A DNA stretch of 24,911 nucleotides from CAZHEV01 sp964531335 [NCBI: uncultured bacterium] (GTDB taxonomy: Bacteria > Eisenbacteria > RBG-16-71-46 > CAZHEV01), in assembly GCA_964531335.1 (NCBI GenBank), contig CAZHEV010000024.1:1-24911 (forward strand). Direction: 5' to 3'. The position numbers and the translations under genes were made by a program. The number at the start of each line of letters is the position of its first letter. Position 1 is the stretch's first letter. A model generated the notes under the pieces. It made no database searches, was not told where the DNA came from, and worked only from the letters and a program-made list of their open reading frames with translations. This document shows positions 21,712 to 24,911 of the stretch, piece after piece.

Positions 21712-23058
21712 ATGTCCAGCGAACGGAAGAGCATGGAGAGCAGGATCGCCGTGATCATTGACGAGAGCCCGACGCTAGGTCTGGCCAGCGGCGGCGGAGC
21801 CCGGATCCGGGCCTCGACGCTGGGTTGCTTTCGCGAAGGCGCGGATCTGTACTGCGTCGTCGAGCCCGGCTCGCAAGTTATAGACAATCTGATGGACAGT
21901 CCCCGCGTGGCGATCACAGTCGAAGGCGGCGGGGCACACCTGGAGGGGATCGGGCGCGGATTGCTTCTGGGGCCCGTCGAAGGGGAACCTTCGCTTAAGA
22001 GAAAGATCGCCGCCTCGACCCCCGCCTTGGCGGAGGCGATCGAGAGAGACCCCGACTCGCAGCTCGTAAAGGTCGTGATCGACAGGTACTACATCACGGA
22101 ACCATCGTCCGGCGCCTCCGAGAGGGAGGAGTTCACCACCGAGGCGGGCGCCAATGCGCCCTCTCCCTTCGCCCTGTGGGCTGTCGCCGTCCGGGCGTTC
22201 TCCTTCACCGCTTCGCTGATCCCCCCAACGGTCGGAGCCATGTTGGCCTTCTGGCACGAGGTACCGACCGCGTGGGCGCTTTTTCCACTCGTGCTCGTAG
22301 CCTCCGTGTCCTACCACGCGGGCACCAATCTCGTTAACGACTACTACGACTTCAAGAACAAAGTGGACCGCAAGGGGACTCTCGGCTCCAGCGGTCTCCT
22401 TGTACAGGGGCTTATCTCCGCGCGGTCTCTGCTCGTCGCAAGCGTGGTCTTCTTCGCGATCGGGACGCTGATAGGCTTCTATTTCATAAGTCTCCGAGGT
22501 TTGCCCATCCTGGTTCTGGGTCTTGCGGGGCTGCTGGGAGGCTACTTCTATACCGGAGGGCCCATAAGCTACAAGTACAGGGCGGTGGGAGAGCCGATGG
22601 TGTTTCTGCTGATGGGACCGCTCATGGTAGTAGGGTCCTATCTCGTGCTGACCGGCTCTTTCAGATGGGACGTGGTCCTGGTCTCGTTGCCGGTCGGCTG
22701 CCTGGTGGCGGCGATATTGCAATCCAACGATCTGAGAGACATCGCTTACGACAGGGTGGTCGACATCAAGACCAACGCGATCCTACTCGGGGGGAAGGCG
22801 GCCGGCGCCATCTACTACGGACTCGTGATCTCCGCCTACGCCATCGTGGCCCTGCTCGCCGCGTTCAAGATAGTGCCCGTGTGGAGCCTCGCCGTTCTGA
22901 TCACCTTCCCCATGGCGGCCAAGAACATGAGAATAGTGCGCAGGATCGTGGAAGGGGCATCCCGAAAGTACGGCACCATAGACGTGAGAACCGCCCAGCT
23001 TCACATGGCGTTCGGCCTGGTCCTTGTGATATCCCTCGCTGTGGGCCGTCTGCTGTGA
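21712..23058 (+). CDS. Fusion of an FMN-binding split-barrel domain with a MenA/UbiA prenyltransferase
   Basis: 448 residues in two parts. Residues 1-135 look like a pyridoxamine-5'-phosphate-oxidase-type split barrel: RIRASTLGCFREGADLYCVV, SQVIDNLMDSPRVAITVEGG and the closing KVVIDRYYITEP. Residues 155-448 are a polytopic UbiA-superfamily prenyltransferase with the first Asp motif NDYYD (209-213) followed by KNKVD, and the second SNDLRDIAYD (338-347). YFYTGGPISYKYRAVGEP (278-295) is typical of the MenA branch, which prenylates 1,4-dihydroxy-2-naphthoate for menaquinone. The substrate is inferred, not shown. Soluble N-terminal flavin-barrel fusions are not a standard part of MenA. A strong GGAGGAGAG site precedes the ATG. 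The stop overlaps the protease start (GTGA). Confidence 0.88.
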   Translation: MSSERKSMESRIAVIIDESPTLGLASGGGARIRASTLGCFREGADLYCVVEPGSQVIDNLMDSPRVAITVEGGGAHLEGIGRGLLLGPVEGEPSLKRKIAASTPALAEAIERDPDSQLVKVVIDRYYITEPSSGASEREEFTTEAGANAPSPFALWAVAVRAFSFTASLIPPTVGAMLAFWHEVPTAWALFPLVLVASVSYHAGTNLVNDYYDFKNKVDRKGTLGSSGLLVQGLISARSLLVASVVFFAIGTLIGFYFISLRGLPILVLGLAGLLGGYFYTGGPISYKYRAVGEPMVFLLMGPLMVVGSYLVLTGSFRWDVVLVSLPVGCLVAAILQSNDLRDIAYDRVVDIKTNAILLGGKAAGAIYYGLVISAYAIVALLAAFKIVPVWSLAVLITFPMAAKNMRIVRRIVEGASRKYGTIDVRTAQLHMAFGLVLVISLAVGRLL

Positions 23059-23666
23059 ACCGAATATGGCTCAGCCTGGGCTTCGCAGCGGCCTTGTGGG
23101 GTGTCGTCTTCGCGCTGGACCCCCTCAACTTCTGGGTTGACATAACGGGGGCCTCCCTCCTGCTCGCCGCCGTCGCCGTCTATTATGGAAGGGACGAGCT
23201 CAAGGGGCTCTTTTTCTACAGGCCCGGAATGTTCGTGGCCGCGATGGCCGGCGCCGTCTTCTTGTACGTGATCTTCGTGATAGGTGGATGGGCTTCGAGG
23301 GAGCTTCTTCCTTTCGCGGCCCAACAGATCGCGGACGTATACGAGATACGAGGCCTCGCGCCGAGTTGGGCCATGGCCGTCCTTCTCGCGATCGTGATTG
23401 CGCCCTGCGAGGAGTTGTTCTGGCGGGGCTACGTTCAGAGCGCCCTGACGTTTCAATTCGACGATGTTCGCGGCTGGCTGCTTACCGCTCTGGCTTACGC
23501 CCTGGTGCACATCTGGTCGTGGAACCTGATGCTGGTGGCCTCCGCTCTGGTGGTGGGACTTTTCTGGGGCTATTTGTTCTACCGCTACAAGTCCCTGCTG
23601 CCGGCGCTCATCTCGCACGTCTTGTGGGACCTCGCGGTGTTCGTGTACTACCCGATTCTCCAATAG
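23055..23666 (+). CDS. CPBP (CAAX/Rce1-like) intramembrane metalloprotease
   Basis: A 203-residue membrane protein starting at a GTG (23055) whose last two bases overlap the upstream TGA, so translation is coupled. The CPBP signature is complete: Glu119-Glu120 with Arg124 in APCEELFWRGYVQ, His152 in ALVHIWSW and His188 in ISHVLWDL. About six hydrophobic helices are visible. Family members include the eukaryotic CAAX prenyl protease Rce1 and many bacterial proteins of unknown substrate, some in peptide-resistance roles. Coupling to a prenyltransferase gene is suggestive, but UbiA enzymes prenylate small aromatics and not proteins, so a direct CAAX-like pathway is not implied. Confidence 0.92.
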   Translation: MNRIWLSLGFAAALWGVVFALDPLNFWVDITGASLLLAAVAVYYGRDELKGLFFYRPGMFVAAMAGAVFLYVIFVIGGWASRELLPFAAQQIADVYEIRGLAPSWAMAVLLAIVIAPCEELFWRGYVQSALTFQFDDVRGWLLTALAYALVHIWSWNLMLVASALVVGLFWGYLFYRYKSLLPALISHVLWDLAVFVYYPILQ

Positions 23667-23717
23667 CCGAGGCCCGCGCCCTCCGGCGGGCCCGGATAGG
23701 CGCCGCGACTGTCCGGA

Positions 23718-24503
23718 CTATCTCCTGAGCACTTCGAGCATCTGCTCGTGTATCCGCCCGTTGCTCGCGACCACCTCGCCCTCGTAGACGTCGAGATCCC
23801 CTCCGTCGTAGGACGAGACCTTTCCCCCCGCCTCCTTGACCATCAGCGCGCCCGCCGCGACGTCCCACGGCGAGAGCTTCTTCTCCCAGAAGCCGTCGAA
23901 GCGACCGCATGCGACATAGCACAGATCGAGAATCGCGGAACCGTCCCGCCTGACGGCGAGAGTCCGCTTCATGAACTTGAGGAACTGATCCAGATTGTCG
24001 TCTTGGGTCTCGCGGATATCGTACGGGAATCCCGTGGCTAGAAAGCTCTTCGAGAGATCGCCTTCACCCGACACGCCTATCTTGCGGCCGTTGAGATAAG
24101 CGCCGCCTCCCTCGACCACCGTGAAGGTCTCCTCCAGCATGGGATCGTGAACGACGGCCAGAGTTAGCTTCCTTTCAATCTCGAGGGCCAGGGACACGCA
24201 GAAGAAAGGGTAGTTGTGCGCGTAGTTGGTCGTACCGTCGAGCGGGTCGATTATCCACAGGTGAGTTGCGCCCTCCACCTTGTGCCTGCCGCTTTCCTCG
24301 GCGAGCACCGCGTGATCGGGGAACGTCTCCTTTATCCCCTCTACGAGGATCTTCTCCGCCATCCGATCGGCGTCGGTGACGATGTCGATCTCACCCTTGT
24401 ACTCTACGTCACGGGAGCGCCAGAGCTCATCCTTGAGAAGGGCCCCGGCTTCCAGGGCCAAACCTTTTGCTCTATGCAAGTATGAAGAGGAATCGTTCGT
24501 CAC
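23718..24503 (-). CDS. suhB: Inositol monophosphatase family protein
   Basis: A 261-residue Mg-dependent sugar-phosphate phosphatase. Metal ligands seen: D44 (DIVTDAD), E69-E70 (LAEES), D86 and D89 with GTT in WIIDPLDGTTNYAH, and D214 in LSPWDVAAGAL. Length and motif order match SuhB/IMPase, which dephosphorylates inositol-1-phosphate and related substrates; a 3'(2'),5'-bisphosphate nucleotidase cannot be fully excluded. The start is GTG at 24503, with GGGAGA 6 nt upstream. It is transcribed away from the right edge by a good promoter at 24564-24592. Confidence 0.95.
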   Translation of the reverse strand: MTNDSSSYLHRAKGLALEAGALLKDELWRSRDVEYKGEIDIVTDADRMAEKILVEGIKETFPDHAVLAEESGRHKVEGATHLWIIDPLDGTTNYAHNYPFFCVSLALEIERKLTLAVVHDPMLEETFTVVEGGGAYLNGRKIGVSGEGDLSKSFLATGFPYDIRETQDDNLDQFLKFMKRTLAVRRDGSAILDLCYVACGRFDGFWEKKLSPWDVAAGALMVKEAGGKVSSYDGGDLDVYEGEVVASNGRIHEQMLEVLRR

Positions 24504-24563
24504 GGTTCTCTCCCGCCTGGGTGGCAGTCCATCCGGTTCCGGGCGCGCAGCCTCGCACCTGAG

Positions 24564-24592
24564 ATGCTAGTGGGGCGGGCGGCCGAGGTCAA
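24564..24592 (-). promoter_or_regulatory. Promoter of the suhB-like gene
   Basis: On the minus strand TTGACC (24592-24587), a 17-bp spacer and TAGCAT (24569-24564), about 60 bp before the GTG start. Confidence 0.6.
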
Positions 24593-24911
24593 GGCCCCGC
24601 TCGGAGCTTTCCTTTTCCGGGGCTGGAACCTGCGGGACAGGATGGTGTTTCTAGATGTTGGGAGCCAGGTGAGACCACCCATCTCCCGCCCACAAAGCGA
24701 CCTATGCCGACAGGGGGTCCTGGAAGTCCTGACCCGAGGCTCCGCTCGGAGCCCAAAGACCCACCCACTGGATTCCCGGGCCTTCTCGGCAACCTGGCTC
24801 CCCGGACAGCTTCGACTGATTTCGGGCATGGGCATGCCGGTGGGGTTTTGCGGCATTCTGGTCATATGGGAGAGGAGTGACCAGCAGCCGGTGCGGCCCA
24901 TGCCCTAACTA
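24593..24911. other. Hairpin-rich non-coding segment at the right edge
   Basis: No recognised protein is encoded here; open frames on both strands have unfamiliar composition. Instead there is nested base pairing. GGGAGCCAGGT (24660-24670) is exactly complementary to ACCTGGCTCCC (24792-24802), and GAGA (24671-24674) to TCTC (24784-24787). Inside are stems GGGTC/GACCC (24715-24719/24731-24735) and GGCTCCG/CGGAGCC (24738-24744/24747-24753). Outside is CTGGTCA/TGACCAG (24858-24864/24878-24884). This could be a structured RNA, the end of a mobile element or a regulatory leader of a gene beyond the window. It lacks the conserved sequences I know for tmRNA, RNase P RNA or SRP RNA. Confidence 0.35.

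Noticed and set aside
22665-23054. N-terminal extension of the CPBP protease frame inside the prenyltransferase gene
   Set aside because: The upstream residues are Arg-rich out-of-frame sequence; hydrophobic protein starts at the coupled GTG 23055.
24564-24908. 114-codon plus-strand frame at the right edge
   Set aside because: It overlaps the suhB promoter, has no ribosome-binding site and no recognisable domain, and the segment shows RNA-like pairing instead.
24593-24911. tmRNA, RNase P RNA, SRP RNA or tRNA at the right edge
   Set aside because: I could not find their conserved core sequences or a tRNA-like T-loop, despite the pairing.

Overview
This window is GC-rich, densely coding chromosomal DNA from an unidentified bacterium. 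There is no rRNA, tRNA, CRISPR array, transposase or phage gene. The genes are ordinary bacterial ones: glutamine synthetase, ThyX, Ogt, SuhB, a MenA-like prenyltransferase, a POT peptide transporter and lipoproteins. Despite the high GC, coding sequences use ATA (Ile) and AGG (Arg) freely. Together with exported CocE-type hydrolases, lipoproteins and FemAB-like transferases, this fits a genome fragment from an uncultured, high-GC, FCB-group-like lineage. That placement is an inference; no marker gene here fixes the phylum.

Left region (1-6.6 kb): a YtrA-type GntR repressor runs off the left edge, with a near-perfect operator palindrome upstream. A C-terminal remnant of an AAA-type ATPase and a class I methyltransferase follow. 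Next is an operon of a threonine dehydratase/serine racemase-like enzyme, a TPR lipoprotein with a C-terminal motif resembling DUF2723 membrane proteins, and a membrane-anchored alpha/beta hydrolase, followed by a 5'-truncated PhzF remnant. A second lipoprotein, a GlsB/YeaQ-type membrane protein and a truncated, frameshifted aldo/keto reductase remnant complete the block.

Centre (6.6-14.5 kb): glnA (-) and ogt (+) are divergent around a 309-bp intergenic region. thyX follows a DnaQ-like exonuclease on the minus strand. On the plus strand are a membrane-anchored alkaline-phosphatase-superfamily enzyme, an XRE regulator with an S24/LexA-like domain that lacks the catalytic residues (behind a strong extended -10 promoter), and a FemAB/GNAT-like transferase.

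Right region (14.5-24.9 kb): a POT-family transporter carries a large acidic insert. A 1-kb hairpin-rich gap separates it from a minus-strand operon of GntR repressor, polytopic membrane protein and exported CocE/NonD hydrolase. The GntR promoter has the same TGTA-N12-TACAG operator layout as the GntR at the left edge. Divergent from it is a fusion of an FMN-binding split-barrel domain with a MenA/UbiA prenyltransferase, translationally coupled to a CPBP intramembrane protease. suhB (-) and a hairpin-rich non-coding segment end the window.

No complete new defence or mobile system is visible. The best leads are the split-barrel-UbiA fusion, the inactive-S24 regulator, the TPR/DUF2723-like lipoprotein, the shared GntR operator and the structured segment at the right edge.
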